Of a stretch of 64,000 nt of DNA, positions 1 to 8,715 are shown piece after piece. The DNA comes from a bacterium. Its GTDB lineage: Bacteria; Actinomycetota; Acidimicrobiia; Acidimicrobiales; CATQHL01. The position numbers and the translations under genes were made by a program. The stretch's first letter is position 1. Each line of letters begins with the position of its first letter. A model generated the notes under the pieces. It was not told the DNA's origin. It searched no databases and saw only the letters and a program-made list of their open reading frames with translations. The DNA is taken from NCBI GenBank assembly GCA_026708055.1, contig JAPOVS010000052.1, positions 24,174-88,173 of the forward strand, written 5' to 3'.

Positions 1-105
1 CCGCTAGCGTTGCGGGGGCGGTGGCGCGGTGCGCCGCCGGAACCCCTGAACACCTCGGCGCGGCTCCGCAGGGGGTGCTGCGCCCCCACTGGCCCTGGAG
101 GACAC

Positions 106-429
106 ATGGCAGCCATCACGACACTCTCCTCAGCAAGCTTCGACGAGGCCGTCGGCGCGGCGACGAAGCCGGTGCTCGTGGACTTCTGGGCTGAATGGTG
201 CGGCCCGTGCAAGATGATCGCGCCGATCCTCGACGAGCTGGCCGGCGAGCACGGCGAGAGCATCACGTTCGCCAAGCTCAACGTGGACGAGGCGCCGGAC
301 GTGGCGCGGCGCCACGGCGTGATGAGCATTCCCACGCTCATCGTCTTCAACGGCGGTGAAGCCAGCACGCGCATCGTCGGCGCCAAGAGCAAGGCGGCGC
401 TCCTGGAGGACCTTGCGGAGTACCTGTAG
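106..429 (+). CDS. trxA: Thioredoxin
   Basis: Small thiol-disulfide oxidoreductase of the cytoplasm, 107 residues, the usual thioredoxin length. The active-site motif WCGPC is at residues 31-35 in the context FWAEWCGPCK, and the cis-proline loop appears as SIPTL near residue 75. The ATG at 106 is preceded by a GGAGGA-type ribosome site at about 97-102; the frame stays open upstream to the window edge, but that part is not thioredoxin-like. Trx beside a CwlM-type protein and parB-parA is the conserved actinobacterial arrangement. Function is seen from the motif; reduction partners cannot be read here. Confidence 0.95.
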   Translation: MAAITTLSSASFDEAVGAATKPVLVDFWAEWCGPCKMIAPILDELAGEHGESITFAKLNVDEAPDVARRHGVMSIPTLIVFNGGEASTRIVGAKSKAALLEDLAEYL

Positions 430-474
430 GTCGTTGATGGGTCGGCGGCGGCGCCGGGCGGAGGGAGAGCACCG

Positions 475-1434
475 ATAGCCGAGGAGGCGCTGCCTCTCCG
501 AATCGGTGCCCGAGGGGCGACCGTACGCGACCTGCATCGCAAGCTGGCCGCGGCCGGAGAGTTCGAGATCGCCGCGACGGAGGAGTACACGGCTGCCACC
601 GCCGAGGCGGTCAAGCGCTTCCAGCAGAGCCGCGGGTTGCCGGCCGACGGGGTATGCGGTGCCGGCACCTGGGCCGCACTGGTCGAGGCCGGGCATCGTC
701 TCGGGGATCGGCTGCTGTACCTCCGCACGCCCTACCAGCGCGGCGACGACGTGGCCGACCTCCAACGGCGTCTGGGAGCTCTGGGCTTCTCCGCGGGTCG
801 GGTCGACGGGATCCTGGGTCCCGACACCGCCGCCGCCATCGGCGCTCTGCAGGAGAACGCCGGACTCACCGCCGACGGGATCTGCGGTCCCGACACCGTC
901 GCGGTCCTGGACCGGATTCCCGCCGGTGACAGCCACAGCATGCAGATGCTGCTCGAGCGGGAACGACTGCGCAGCAGGCCGCGGCTGCTGCGCGCCGCTC
1001 CGATCGCGCTCGCCGGCGCTGATTCGCTCGTCGTGGCCGCGGCGCGAGTGCTGCGCCGCCGGGGAGCCAGCGTGCTCGTCCTGGCACAACGCGAGGGCTC
1101 AGAGGTGGCGGCGGCGGCGAACGAACTCGACACCTCGGTGCTCCTCGACGTCCAACTGGCGGACGGGCCCGGCTGCGCGACGTTCTACTTCGAGACCGCC
1201 GGCTTCACCTCCAGCGGTGGCAAGCGCCTAGCGGAGATGTTGGCCGCCGCGTTGGGCGGCGTGCTGGACGTGCCGGGAACGGCCGCCGGGATGCGCCTCC
1301 CGCTCCTGCGCGAGAGCCGGATGCCGGCGGTGGCCTGCCAACTCGGATCGCCGGCGGTCGTGGTCGAGCAGCAGGCAGCCCTTGCCGAACAGATCGCGCA
1401 GTGCCTGGCCGACTGGATCGCGGCACCGCTCTGA
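475..1434 (+). CDS. cwlM: CwlM-like peptidoglycan-binding pseudo-amidase
   Basis: About 319 residues. Two PG_binding_1 repeats (about residues 15-70 with KRFQQSRGLPADGVCG, and 90-145 with GALQENAGLTADGICGPDT) precede an Amidase_3-like domain (about 165-315). Mycobacterial CwlM has the same build and the same position between trx and parB; there it regulates MurA rather than cutting peptidoglycan. Here the catalytic domain also looks degenerate: the SIH-type zinc-ligand motif is replaced by SVLLDVQ and I see no convincing His/Glu set. No ATG, GTG or TTG lies in frame ahead of the first PG-binding repeat. A GGAGGGAG site at 460-467 points to ATA at 475; TTG at 637 would cut the first repeat. 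Same frame as trxA, 45 bp downstream. Product class is firm, start and regulatory role are inferred. Confidence 0.75.
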   Translation: MAEEALPLRIGARGATVRDLHRKLAAAGEFEIAATEEYTAATAEAVKRFQQSRGLPADGVCGAGTWAALVEAGHRLGDRLLYLRTPYQRGDDVADLQRRLGALGFSAGRVDGILGPDTAAAIGALQENAGLTADGICGPDTVAVLDRIPAGDSHSMQMLLERERLRSRPRLLRAAPIALAGADSLVVAAARVLRRRGASVLVLAQREGSEVAAAANELDTSVLLDVQLADGPGCATFYFETAGFTSSGGKRLAEMLAAALGGVLDVPGTAAGMRLPLLRESRMPAVACQLGSPAVVVEQQAALAEQIAQCLADWIAAPL

Positions 1435-1464
1435 GCGGTATACGAACACCTGTTCGTATACCGC
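1435..1464. terminator. Perfect 30-bp palindrome between convergent genes
   Basis: Two 14-base arms (GCGGTATACGAACA and its exact complement) flank a 2-base centre, directly after the cwlM-like stop (1432-1434) and 21 bp before the parB stop. The place suggests a bidirectional terminator although there is no T-tract. The core CGAAC-N4-GTTCG also resembles a Gram-positive LexA/SOS box, but neither flanking gene has its promoter here. Confidence 0.55.
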
Positions 1465-1485
1465 GGCAGCGGGGCGCTCCCGCGG

Positions 1486-2379
1486 TCAGCGCGTTACCAA
1501 GTGGTAGATGCGTTCGAGATCGTCCAGATCAGCGAACTCCACCGTCAGACGACCCTTGCGCTCACCGATCTCCACGCGCACCACCGTCGAGAGGAACTCC
1601 GCCAGCAAGTTCTCGAGTTCCAACAATGCCGACTCGCTGACTGCGCTGCCGTCGCTCTGCTCGTCGGATTCCGGTGCCCGCTTCGCAGACCCGTCGGCGG
1701 CGGCAATCTGCCCGGTTCCCAGAGGTGACCGCAGATGGTCCTCCAACTGGCGCACCGACCAACCTTCACGAACGATCTGGCGCGCCAGGCCCACCTGCTC
1801 GGCGGAATCGGCGATGCCCACGAGTGCCCGGCCGTGGCCGGCCGAGAGACGGCGGGAGGCAATGAGTTCCTGTACCTCGCCGGGCAGTTGCAGGAGACGG
1901 GTCGTGTTGGTAACCGCCGCCCGGCTGCGGCCCACCCGGTTCGCCACCGCCTGCTGGGTGAGTCCGAAGTCCTGCTGCAGCTGAAGGAACGCGGCGGCTT
2001 CCTCCAACGGGTTCAGATCCTCCCGGTGGAGGTTCTCGACAAGCGCCTCCTCGAGCGACTCCTGGTCCTCAACCGACCGGACAAGCGCCGGGATCGTCTG
2101 TAGGCCGGCACGCTTGGCTGCCCGCCAGCGCCGCTCACCGGCGATCAACTCGAAGCGGTCTGTCTCAACCTGTCTCACCAGAATCGGCTGCAGCAGGCCG
2201 ATCCGCCCGATCGAATCGGCGAGCGCGTCGAGCGGTTCGTCATCGAAGTGGGCCCGCGGCTGGTTCGTATTGGGCACGATGCTGGAGACCGCAATCTCGC
2301 GATAGCCGCCCGCGACGCGGCCGCCGGTCGGTATGAGAGCGCCCAGGCCGCGCCCCAGGCCGCGTTCACCGTGCGCCAT
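1486..2379 (-). CDS. parB: Chromosome partitioning protein ParB
   Basis: 297 residues. Starts with the GLGRGLGALIP motif usual for actinobacterial ParB. The ParB/Sulfiredoxin-type CTPase domain follows (NTNQPRAHFDDEPLDALADS, then GERRWRAAKRAGL and EALVENLHREDLNPLEEA), then a helix-turn-helix (LTQQAVANRVGRSRAAVTN) that binds parS, and a C-terminal dimerisation segment. It loads on parS and slides as a CTP clamp to form the partition complex. The ATG at 2379 lies 14 bp inside the end of parA, so the two are one transcription unit. A perfect parS lies about 830 bp upstream. Confidence 0.96.
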   Translation of the reverse strand: MAHGERGLGRGLGALIPTGGRVAGGYREIAVSSIVPNTNQPRAHFDDEPLDALADSIGRIGLLQPILVRQVETDRFELIAGERRWRAAKRAGLQTIPALVRSVEDQESLEEALVENLHREDLNPLEEAAAFLQLQQDFGLTQQAVANRVGRSRAAVTNTTRLLQLPGEVQELIASRRLSAGHGRALVGIADSAEQVGLARQIVREGWSVRQLEDHLRSPLGTGQIAAADGSAKRAPESDEQSDGSAVSESALLELENLLAEFLSTVVRVEIGERKGRLTVEFADLDDLERIYHLVTR

Positions 2380-3142
2380 TGGCCTCGAACTCCTTGGCCA
2401 GAATGCGATACGTCAGCGCAGCCCGCGAACGCGGCGAGAATACCGTAATGGGCAGGCCCCGCGCCGGAGCTTCCGCAAGGCGCACCGACCTCGGGATCAC
2501 GGTGTGGCAGACGCGTTCGTCGTAGAGGCTGCGTACCTCCTGGGAGACCTGCCGGGACAGGTTCGTCCTGCTGTCGTACATGACGAGCAGCAACCTGGAC
2601 ACGCTCAGCTCAGGATTCAGATGCCGGCGAATCTGGTCCACGTGTATCGTCAGCTGCGCGAGCCCCTCGAGGGCGAAGTACTCGCATTGGATCGGTACGA
2701 GAACCTCGCGCACCGCCGTCAGCGCGTTCACCGCCAGTAACCCGAGAGCCGGCGGGCAGTCCACGAAGAGGTAGTCGAACTGCCCGATGACGGGCCCCAG
2801 CGCCGCAGCAAGACGCCGCTCCCGGTTGAAAGCCGACTGCAATTCGATCTCGGCGCCTGCCAGATCCAGGTGCGATGGGACAGCCATCAGGCCCTCGACA
2901 GGCGTCGAGACGATGCACTCGACCATCGACTTTCCATCCAGCAGGACGTCGTAGACCGAGACCGTGAGGTCCCGGGGATCGAGGCCGATGCCTGTGGTGG
3001 CGTTCGCCTGGGGATCCATGTCCACCACCAGCACACGACGCCCCAACTCGGCAAGAGCAGCAGCGAGGTTGATCGCCGTCGTGGTCTTCCCGACGCCGCC
3101 CTTCTGGTTGGCGACGGCGATCGTGCGGCATTCAGACGTCAC
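2366..3142 (-). CDS. parA: Chromosome partitioning ATPase ParA (Soj)
   Basis: 258 residues with the deviant Walker A NQKGGVGKTTTAIN at about 12-25, the A' motif VVDMDPQAN and the Walker B-like YLFVDCPPALG. It is the cytoplasmic ATPase that moves ParB-parS complexes. GTG start at 3142 with a GGAGG site 10 bp upstream. First gene of a leftward parA-parB unit, overlapping parB by 14 bp. No membrane segment or extra domain; length is typical for chromosomal ParA. Confidence 0.97.
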   Translation of the reverse strand: MTSECRTIAVANQKGGVGKTTTAINLAAALAELGRRVLVVDMDPQANATTGIGLDPRDLTVSVYDVLLDGKSMVECIVSTPVEGLMAVPSHLDLAGAEIELQSAFNRERRLAAALGPVIGQFDYLFVDCPPALGLLAVNALTAVREVLVPIQCEYFALEGLAQLTIHVDQIRRHLNPELSVSRLLLVMYDSRTNLSRQVSQEVRSLYDERVCHTVIPRSVRLAEAPARGLPITVFSPRSRAALTYRILAKEFEANGAR

Positions 3143-3209
3143 AGGAGTAACACCTCCAACAGGGCCGGCTCCTCACGAGTCTAACCGCCGGGCCCTCGCC
3201 GGAGGGTGA

Positions 3210-3225
3210 TGTTTCACGTGAAACA
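3210..3225. other. parS centromere site
   Basis: TGTTTCACGTGAAACA, an exact match to the canonical 16-bp ParB binding palindrome. It lies between parA and rsmG, 68 bp upstream of the parA start. It is the only perfect copy I find in the window. Confidence 0.95.
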
Positions 3226-3278
3226 CAGGGTTCGGAGCACACGGCCGTCGGCGGCGGGCCGGCAACGTCGAACGTGCT

Positions 3279-3986
3279 CTAGTAGAGAGGGTTGCGCCGC
3301 ATCGCGGCAGGCCGACGTGGAAAGCGATCCTCGTGCGGCGTCACCTTCCGGAGTTCAGCGAAACGCGGCCCGGTTCCGGTCGTGTGCAGTTCCAGACCCA
3401 GCCGCGTCAGGGGCACGGACGGCCAGCGGGTCGCCGTCTCGTGCTCCGGCTCGCTCACGACAAGGCGTCCTCCGAGCGCCAGGAAGCCCGTGGCGCACTC
3501 GGCGGTGAGCGGCGGTGGCCCGAATGCCCTGGCGACCACCAGTGCAAATGCTCCCGCCAGCGTCACCTCACGCGCCAGTTCGGCCGCCTCGCCGCGCCGG
3601 AAAGACACCCGCTCGGCCATGTCCAACACGCCGATCGCCCACCGGACGAAGCTCTCACTGCGCACCCGCCGGTCGGTCAGCAGCCACCGTGTGGCCGGCC
3701 AGCAGGTTGCCATGACGAGCCCGGGCAGGCCCGCGCCGGTTCCCAGATCCAAGCAGCGGCTCTCGCCGGGATCGGTGAGTTGCCGTGTGATCGCCGCGGC
3801 GTGCATCCACTCCTGTCGGGGCGTTGTGGCGCGACCGAGCAGGCCCTGCTCCTGCGCGCGCTCGAATACCGGATCGAGGCGATCCGCCGCGGGCGAGAGT
3901 GCGGCTGCGTCGGACCCCAGGTCAGCCCCCCGGGCGCACCACGACGCGCCGACGGGGCTCCTCCCCTTCCGATGCGGTCTCCACAC
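3279..3986 (-). CDS. rsmG: 16S rRNA (guanine-N7)-methyltransferase RsmG (GidB)
   Basis: Up to 235 residues. The SAM-binding motif CLDLGTGAGLPGLV and later LVVARAFGPPPLTAECA match RsmG, which methylates G527 of 16S rRNA. Conserved position between parA and jag. The start is uncertain: GTG at 3986 is the only ordinary start codon before the conserved core, but it lies 65 bp inside jag, has no clear ribosome site, and the first 20 residues are basic and not family-like. A start nearer 3920 would need a rare codon. The C-terminus (RRPAAMRRNPLY) is a short basic tail. Confidence 0.88.
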   Translation of the reverse strand: MWRPHRKGRSPVGASWCARGADLGSDAAALSPAADRLDPVFERAQEQGLLGRATTPRQEWMHAAAITRQLTDPGESRCLDLGTGAGLPGLVMATCWPATRWLLTDRRVRSESFVRWAIGVLDMAERVSFRRGEAAELAREVTLAGAFALVVARAFGPPPLTAECATGFLALGGRLVVSEPEHETATRWPSVPLTRLGLELHTTGTGPRFAELRKVTPHEDRFPRRPAAMRRNPLY

Positions 3987-4833
3987 CGGTCAATTCCACG
4001 ATGGCGTCATGCACGATCTTGCGGTCCACCGCGTTCATCGGCTCAAGGATCCTCGGCTGCCCGGTCTCGACGACTTCGGCGGCGATGCGCCGCGCGAAGG
4101 ACTCCAGCGCCTCCTTCCGGCGTCGCTTGTACCCGCCGACCTCCAATCGCACCTTGCTGGAACGACGCCCCTGCGCCCTTCGCTGCACCACAACCCGCAG
4201 AAGCTCCTCGATGGCGGCCAGCGTCGTGCCGCGCCGGCCGATCAGCAACCCCACCTCGTCGCCGTCGACGGCCACCTCGAGAGCGCCGTCGTCAGTACGC
4301 GTCGTCGTCACCGACGCATCCACTCCGAACGCCTCGATGAGGCCCACCGCGAACGAGCGAAGCAGTTCTTCCTCGTTCGCCAAGTCCAATCCGTCCTCTC
4401 CGCCATTGGCGTCAACCGTGTTCATCTTCTCTCCTCTGCCCTTCGATCTGGACGCTGCCGTTGATTTCTGTGTGCGGCCCTTGGGCGCAGTTGCCGACGC
4501 CCGGCGCTCGGGCCGCTTCTCCTTCGTCTCCGGCGCGCGCCGCTCGCCGCCGCTGCGTGCGTCGTTGGACGATGGTTGCTTCTCCCGACCGGACTTCTGC
4601 TTCCGCTCCCCGCTACGGGCACGCCGCTGCCGGCCACGGCGATCCGGCGGGGTCTCCACACGAGGCATGACCCGGGCTCTTACCTGCGCATTGGCCCGGC
4701 CGAGTCCCAGCAGGCCGCGCTGCGGTTCCGCGAGTACCTCGAACTCGGCCTCCCGCTCGTCGACGCCGAGCTCGTCGAGGGCCGCCTCCTTGGCGTCCGC
4801 GACCGTACGCGCCTCCGTCACTATCCACTCCAT
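3922..4833 (-). CDS. jag: Jag/KhpB single-stranded RNA-binding protein
   Basis: 303 residues: Jag-N domain at about 1-50 (MEWIVTEARTVADAKEAALD), a basic low-complexity linker at about 60-130, a KH-like domain (GLLIGRRGTTLAAIEELL) and a C-terminal R3H domain (RRIAAEVVETGQPRILEPMN). RNA-binding partner of KhpA in Gram-positives, linked to cell-wall growth and division. ATG at 4833, 7 bp after the yidC stop, so probably cotranscribed with it. The frame is open further upstream, but that part overlaps yidC and is not Jag-like. Confidence 0.9.
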   Translation of the reverse strand: MEWIVTEARTVADAKEAALDELGVDEREAEFEVLAEPQRGLLGLGRANAQVRARVMPRVETPPDRRGRQRRARSGERKQKSGREKQPSSNDARSGGERRAPETKEKRPERRASATAPKGRTQKSTAASRSKGRGEKMNTVDANGGEDGLDLANEEELLRSFAVGLIEAFGVDASVTTTRTDDGALEVAVDGDEVGLLIGRRGTTLAAIEELLRVVVQRRAQGRRSSKVRLEVGGYKRRRKEALESFARRIAAEVVETGQPRILEPMNAVDRKIVHDAIVELTGVETASEGEEPRRRVVVRPGG

Positions 4834-4840
4834 AGGCCTC

Positions 4841-6109
4841 TCACTTCTTGTAGCGCTTGCTCCGCTGCTGCTTCGCGCCCTTCGGTGTGACGCGACTCGG
4901 CACGGGTTTCGGCGGCGGTGTGTCCTTTTTCTTCGAACGCCTGTTCGTTCCTTCGCTCTTGCGGCGGTCCGGCCGTGTGACCTGCGTGCGCGCTGCACCG
5001 GGCTTGCCCGTCGCCCGAGACGACGGCTCACGCGCCGGCCGTGGCGGTGCTGCCTTGGCTGCCGGTGGAACGGACTTCGGCTTTGGCGCAGCCCCGCTCA
5101 CCGGACGCTCCCGGCCATGCCGTCGCGGATCGGGAGGGCTGGCAAGGCCCAGTCGCTCCGCCAACCCGCGTGGCGCCTCGGGCCGGCGGACCGGTTCCGG
5201 TTCCGGTTCCTCGCCGCGCTCGACCGCCTCTTCCGCCGCCTTGCGGGCGGCTTCCTCTTCGGCAAACGGTCGGTACAGCTTCCGCGTGATCATCGCCTGC
5301 TGCCCGATGCGAATGACGCTCTGCGCGTTGTAGTACAGCACCAGCCCCGCCGACAGGCTGAACGAGATGATCGGCAGCATGATCGGGATGATTCGCATCA
5401 TCATGCGTGCCTGGGGCGTCTGCTCGTCGGCGGACATCCGCCCGCTGATCTGACGCTGCTGGTAGTAGCCGAGGCCCGCCACCAGGACGATCATCCCGAG
5501 GTACGGCAGCCCCGTCACGAAGGAGTTCCCCAGTGCGGAACTGGCGGTCTCCGCCAGGTCCAAGCCCCAGCCCCGCATCTCGGTGCTGACCACCAGGTCC
5601 TGGTAGAGCCGGCTGTCGGGGTTCAGGTAGTCCGGATTGAACGTCTGTTTGGGTGCGCTGGTCAGCTGCGGCGCGCATTCGGTGCCAGGAGACGCCGCGC
5701 AGGTCGCGGCCGCCTGCCCGGACGACCAGCCCAGCACCGAGGTCCGCCGTGTCAAGCCGCGCAGCACGTAGAAGAGCGAGATGAAGATCGGCGACTGCAT
5801 CAACAGCGGCAGGCATCCGCCCAGCGGATTGACGCTGTTGGACCGGTACAGCGCCATGACCTCCTCGTTCATCCTCTGACGGTCGTGGCGGTACTCCGCT
5901 TGCAGCCGCTTGACCTCCGGAGCCAGACGCCGCATGGCCAGCATCGACTTGGTGCTGCGGATCGTGACGGGCGTGAGGATCGTCATCACGCACACCGTCA
6001 GCAGCACGATTGCCCCCGAATAGCTCGGCCACACGTCGTAGAAGAACGAGAGCACGCGCGCCACCAGCGTCATCAGGGGATTGAACGCCCGACCGATTGC
6101 GTCGAACAT
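4841..6109 (-). CDS. yidC: Membrane protein insertase YidC/Oxa1
   Basis: 422 residues. Gram-positive-type YidC without the large periplasmic domain: first membrane segment near residue 30-50, then the cytoplasmic RRLAPEVKRLQAEYRHDRQRMNEEVMALY-type coiled hairpin (described, 80-115), then NPLGGCLPLLMQSPIFISLF and further segments to about residue 275. A long Arg/Lys/Pro-rich C-terminal tail (about 290-422) ends in KQQRSKRYKK and can contact the ribosome. Inserts proteins into the cytoplasmic membrane with or without SecYEG. Its ATG overlaps the yidD stop by one base. Confidence 0.95.
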   Translation of the reverse strand: MFDAIGRAFNPLMTLVARVLSFFYDVWPSYSGAIVLLTVCVMTILTPVTIRSTKSMLAMRRLAPEVKRLQAEYRHDRQRMNEEVMALYRSNSVNPLGGCLPLLMQSPIFISLFYVLRGLTRRTSVLGWSSGQAAATCAASPGTECAPQLTSAPKQTFNPDYLNPDSRLYQDLVVSTEMRGWGLDLAETASSALGNSFVTGLPYLGMIVLVAGLGYYQQRQISGRMSADEQTPQARMMMRIIPIMLPIISFSLSAGLVLYYNAQSVIRIGQQAMITRKLYRPFAEEEAARKAAEEAVERGEEPEPEPVRRPEAPRGLAERLGLASPPDPRRHGRERPVSGAAPKPKSVPPAAKAAPPRPAREPSSRATGKPGAARTQVTRPDRRKSEGTNRRSKKKDTPPPKPVPSRVTPKGAKQQRSKRYKK

Positions 6110-6363
6110 CAGGCAGCGCCCTCAGTTGTGATCGGCTCGCCGCGCCGCGGCGGCACCGGATCAACCCCGTACGGCCCGAGCGGATGGCACTTCAACAGCC
6201 TTCGGGCGGCGTAGCAGCAGCCGCGCCAGGCACCGTGGGTCCGGACCGCTTCCAGGGCGTACGCCGAGCAGGTCGGCAGGAAGCGGCATCGGGGCGGGCG
6301 CACCGCGCTGAACGCCTGGTAGAGGCGGATCGCCCCGACGAGTGAACGTCTCGGGAGGCTCAC
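6109..6363 (-). CDS. yidD: Membrane protein insertion efficiency factor YidD
   Basis: 84 residues with the family signature [14 protein letters not shown] and [24 protein letters not shown]. Small membrane-associated protein that helps YidC-dependent insertion. It overlaps the rnpA end by 4 bp and abuts yidC by 1 bp, so translation of rnpA-yidD-yidC is probably coupled. Confidence 0.95.
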   Translation of the reverse strand: MSLPRRSLVGAIRLYQAFSAVRPPRCRFLPTCSAYALEAVRTHGAWRGCCYAARRLLKCHPLGPYGVDPVPPRRGEPITTEGAA

Positions 6364-6713
6364 GGCGCGTCCCCACCCTCGACGATGCGCTCCAGCAGGC
6401 GCTCGGCGTCCTGCTGCAATCGGGCGAAACCGGCGGTGCCGGCGGTGCGGCGCGCCCGGATCAGATAGGCGCCGCTCGGAAGGGCCGGCAGACGGGCGGG
6501 ATCAGCCAACTCACGCATCACAGCGCGCAACCGTCGCCGCAGGCGGTTCCGTACCACCGCCGAGCCGGTGCTGCGAGACACGGCGAACGCCACCCGCGGT
6601 GGGTCGCCGCCCCCGTCGAGGAGATAGCGGATCTCGAGTAGTCCATGACGGACGACTCGACCATCCCGGCGAAGCCGCTCGAATGTCGTCCCGGCCCGGA
6701 TTCGCCCGATCAG
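6360..6713 (-). CDS. rnpA: Ribonuclease P protein component
   Basis: About 117 residues with the RnpA motif [28 protein letters not shown]; basic protein subunit of RNase P for tRNA 5' maturation. The conserved N-terminus begins near [19 protein letters not shown], and no ATG, GTG or TTG occurs close by in frame. The best placed codon is CTG at 6713, overlapping the rpmH stop as CTGA, the same 4-bp coupling as elsewhere in this operon. The start is therefore inferred and non-canonical. Confidence 0.88.
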   Translation of the reverse strand: MIGRIRAGTTFERLRRDGRVVRHGLLEIRYLLDGGGDPPRVAFAVSRSTGSAVVRNRLRRRLRAVMRELADPARLPALPSGAYLIRARRTAGTAGFARLQQDAERLLERIVEGGDAP

Positions 6714-6844
6714 GCTGACAACCTCTGGCGACCGCGCCGCCGCCTCGCCCTCAGAACAGCCCGGCCACCGCGACTGCTCATCCGCTTCCGGAACCCGTGC
6801 CGCCGAGACCGGCGACGTACATTCGGCTGGTACGTCCGCTTCAC
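6710..6844 (-). CDS. rpmH: 50S ribosomal protein L34
   Basis: 44 residues, [18 protein letters not shown] then [22 protein letters not shown], the unmistakable L34 sequence. GTG start at 6844 preceded by GGAGGAACGGAA. First gene of the leftward rpmH-rnpA-yidD-yidC-jag-rsmG run, divergent from dnaA. Confidence 0.97.
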   Translation of the reverse strand: MKRTYQPNVRRRSRRHGFRKRMSSRGGRAVLRARRRRGRQRLSA

Positions 6845-7290
6845 TTCCGTTCCTCCTTGCGCCGGGCCAACCCACTCCTGCCGATGCACACGCAACGAGT
6901 GGCTCCCGCGCGCCGGATCCTCGGGCCGGGTGCCGCGAGGACCGTCGAGACAAGTGGTCCGGACAGGCGACCGGACACAACTCGACCGTCTCACGCTACG
7001 GGGACACGATGGCCGCCACAACCGAGCCGCTCGGACGCTTCGGCCCGCGCCCGCGGCGTACTCATCCGACGACTTCCACGCTCATGGTCGGCGTCACGAA
7101 AAAAATTAAAGAAATCACGCAGAAAGCACTTGAATCAATTTCTGCCGCCAACACGCGCCGAACCGTGCGGCTAGATTGCCCGCCACGACGAACACCGCAG
7201 GCCCGTCAAGCAGCCGACCAGTGTGACCACTCGCCCTCCGCCGACAGTTGGAGCCGGTAAGGCGGTCCCCATCAGAACTGAGCCGCAACC
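6845..7290. other. rpmH-dnaA divergent region, probable part of oriC
   Basis: 446 bp without a gene, between divergent replication genes. A patch at about 7094-7142 (around AAAAAAATTAAAGAAATC) is about two-thirds A+T inside otherwise very GC-rich sequence and could be a DNA unwinding element. I find no good 9-mer DnaA box (TTGTCCACA type) in it. It must also hold the rpmH and dnaA promoters, which I cannot assign. Confidence 0.5.
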
Positions 7291-8715
7291 GTGAACGACC
7301 CAGCGCATCTGTGGAGCGCATGCGCGACCACGATCCAGAACCACGTCTCCGATGCCGTCTGGCACTCGACGTTCCGGGACATCCGACCGTACGATCTGAC
7401 GAGCGACGGCCTGCGCGTCCACGTCCCCAGCAGCATCGCCCGGGACAAGATCGAGCGGCGCTACCGGCATCTCATCGAGGACGTTCTCACGGAGATCACC
7501 GGCCAGCCACTGACGCTGCTCATCGACATCGAACCCGTCTCGCTCGAGCCCGCCGACCCCCTGGCGCTCGAGGAGTTACTGCTGCCCGCCGCCGAGGACA
7601 CGACCGCCGTCCGCCGGATCGAGGAGCCCCGCCAGGTAACGGCGCCCGCCGGCGCTGAGGGACTCTTCGCCGATGAGCCGCTCAACCCGCGGTACAAGTT
7701 CGAGCATTTCGTCTGCGGTCCCTCCAACTCCTTCGCGCAAGCCGCCGCGTTCCAGGTCGCCGAACAGCCGGGCAAGGTGTACAACCCCCTGTTCATCTAC
7801 GGCGGCGCAGGCCTCGGGAAGACGCACCTGCTCCATGCGATTGCCCACTACGTGAATGAGCACTACCCGGCATCGCTCGTGCGCCTGGTGTCCACCGAGA
7901 CCTTCCTGAATCGTTTCGTCTACGCCATCCGGTCCAACCAACTTCCCGCCTTCAAGGATTACTACCGGCGCCTCGACGTGCTGCTGGTGGACGACGCCCA
8001 GTTCTTCGCCGGCAAGGAAGGTCTCCAGGAGGAGTTCTTCCACACGTTCAACACGCTTTACGAGACCAGCAGCCTGCTCGTCATCACCTGCGACCGGCCA
8101 CCTGACTCGATTCCGACACTCGAGGACCGCCTGCGCAGCCGGTTCAAGATGGGGCTCATCACGGACATCCAGCCACCCAATATCGAGACCCGACTCGCCA
8201 TCCTCGAGCACCGCGTACCCGAGGAATGCCGTCACCTGCTGTCCAACAAGGTGCTCGAACTGATCGCCGAGCGTGTGACCAACAACATCCGCGAACTCGA
8301 GGGAGCGTTGACCCGGGTCTGCGCGTTCGCCACGCTCAACCGCCAGGAGATCTCCGTCCCGACTGCCCAGGAGCTGCTGCGCGACGTCTTCACACCGCAG
8401 AAGCAGCAGGTCGTCATGCCCGTACACATTATGAACGCGTGTTCGAGTATGTTCGGCATCTCAGTCGAGGAGATCGTCGGCACGAGCCGGCGTCGCCAGC
8501 TGGTCACGGCACGGCACATCGCTATGTACGTGATGCGAGAACTCACCGACCTCAGCTTCCCGGCGATTGCAACCGAATTCGGCGACCGCGACCACACCAC
8601 GGTCATTCACGCTGTGAACAAGATCAAGCAGATGATGTCAGAAAAGCAGCAGGTCTACGAACAAGTCACTCAACTTACCCGTATGCTGCGCAGCAACGTC
8701 GGGAGTGCCGCGTAG
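7291..8715 (+). CDS. dnaA: Chromosomal replication initiator DnaA
   Basis: 474 residues: N-terminal domain I (DnaB/self-interaction, about 1-85), short linker, AAA+ domain with Walker A GGAGLGKTHLLHA and Walker B VLLVDDAQFF, and C-terminal DNA-binding domain with the DnaA signature RDHTTVIHAVNKI. Binds DnaA boxes and opens oriC. GTG start at 7291; it has only a weak upstream ribosome site. Domain II is short compared with Streptomyces DnaA. Confidence 0.98.
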   Translation: MNDPAHLWSACATTIQNHVSDAVWHSTFRDIRPYDLTSDGLRVHVPSSIARDKIERRYRHLIEDVLTEITGQPLTLLIDIEPVSLEPADPLALEELLLPAAEDTTAVRRIEEPRQVTAPAGAEGLFADEPLNPRYKFEHFVCGPSNSFAQAAAFQVAEQPGKVYNPLFIYGGAGLGKTHLLHAIAHYVNEHYPASLVRLVSTETFLNRFVYAIRSNQLPAFKDYYRRLDVLLVDDAQFFAGKEGLQEEFFHTFNTLYETSSLLVITCDRPPDSIPTLEDRLRSRFKMGLITDIQPPNIETRLAILEHRVPEECRHLLSNKVLELIAERVTNNIRELEGALTRVCAFATLNRQEISVPTAQELLRDVFTPQKQQVVMPVHIMNACSSMFGISVEEIVGTSRRRQLVTARHIAMYVMRELTDLSFPAIATEFGDRDHTTVIHAVNKIKQMMSEKQQVYEQVTQLTRMLRSNVGSAA

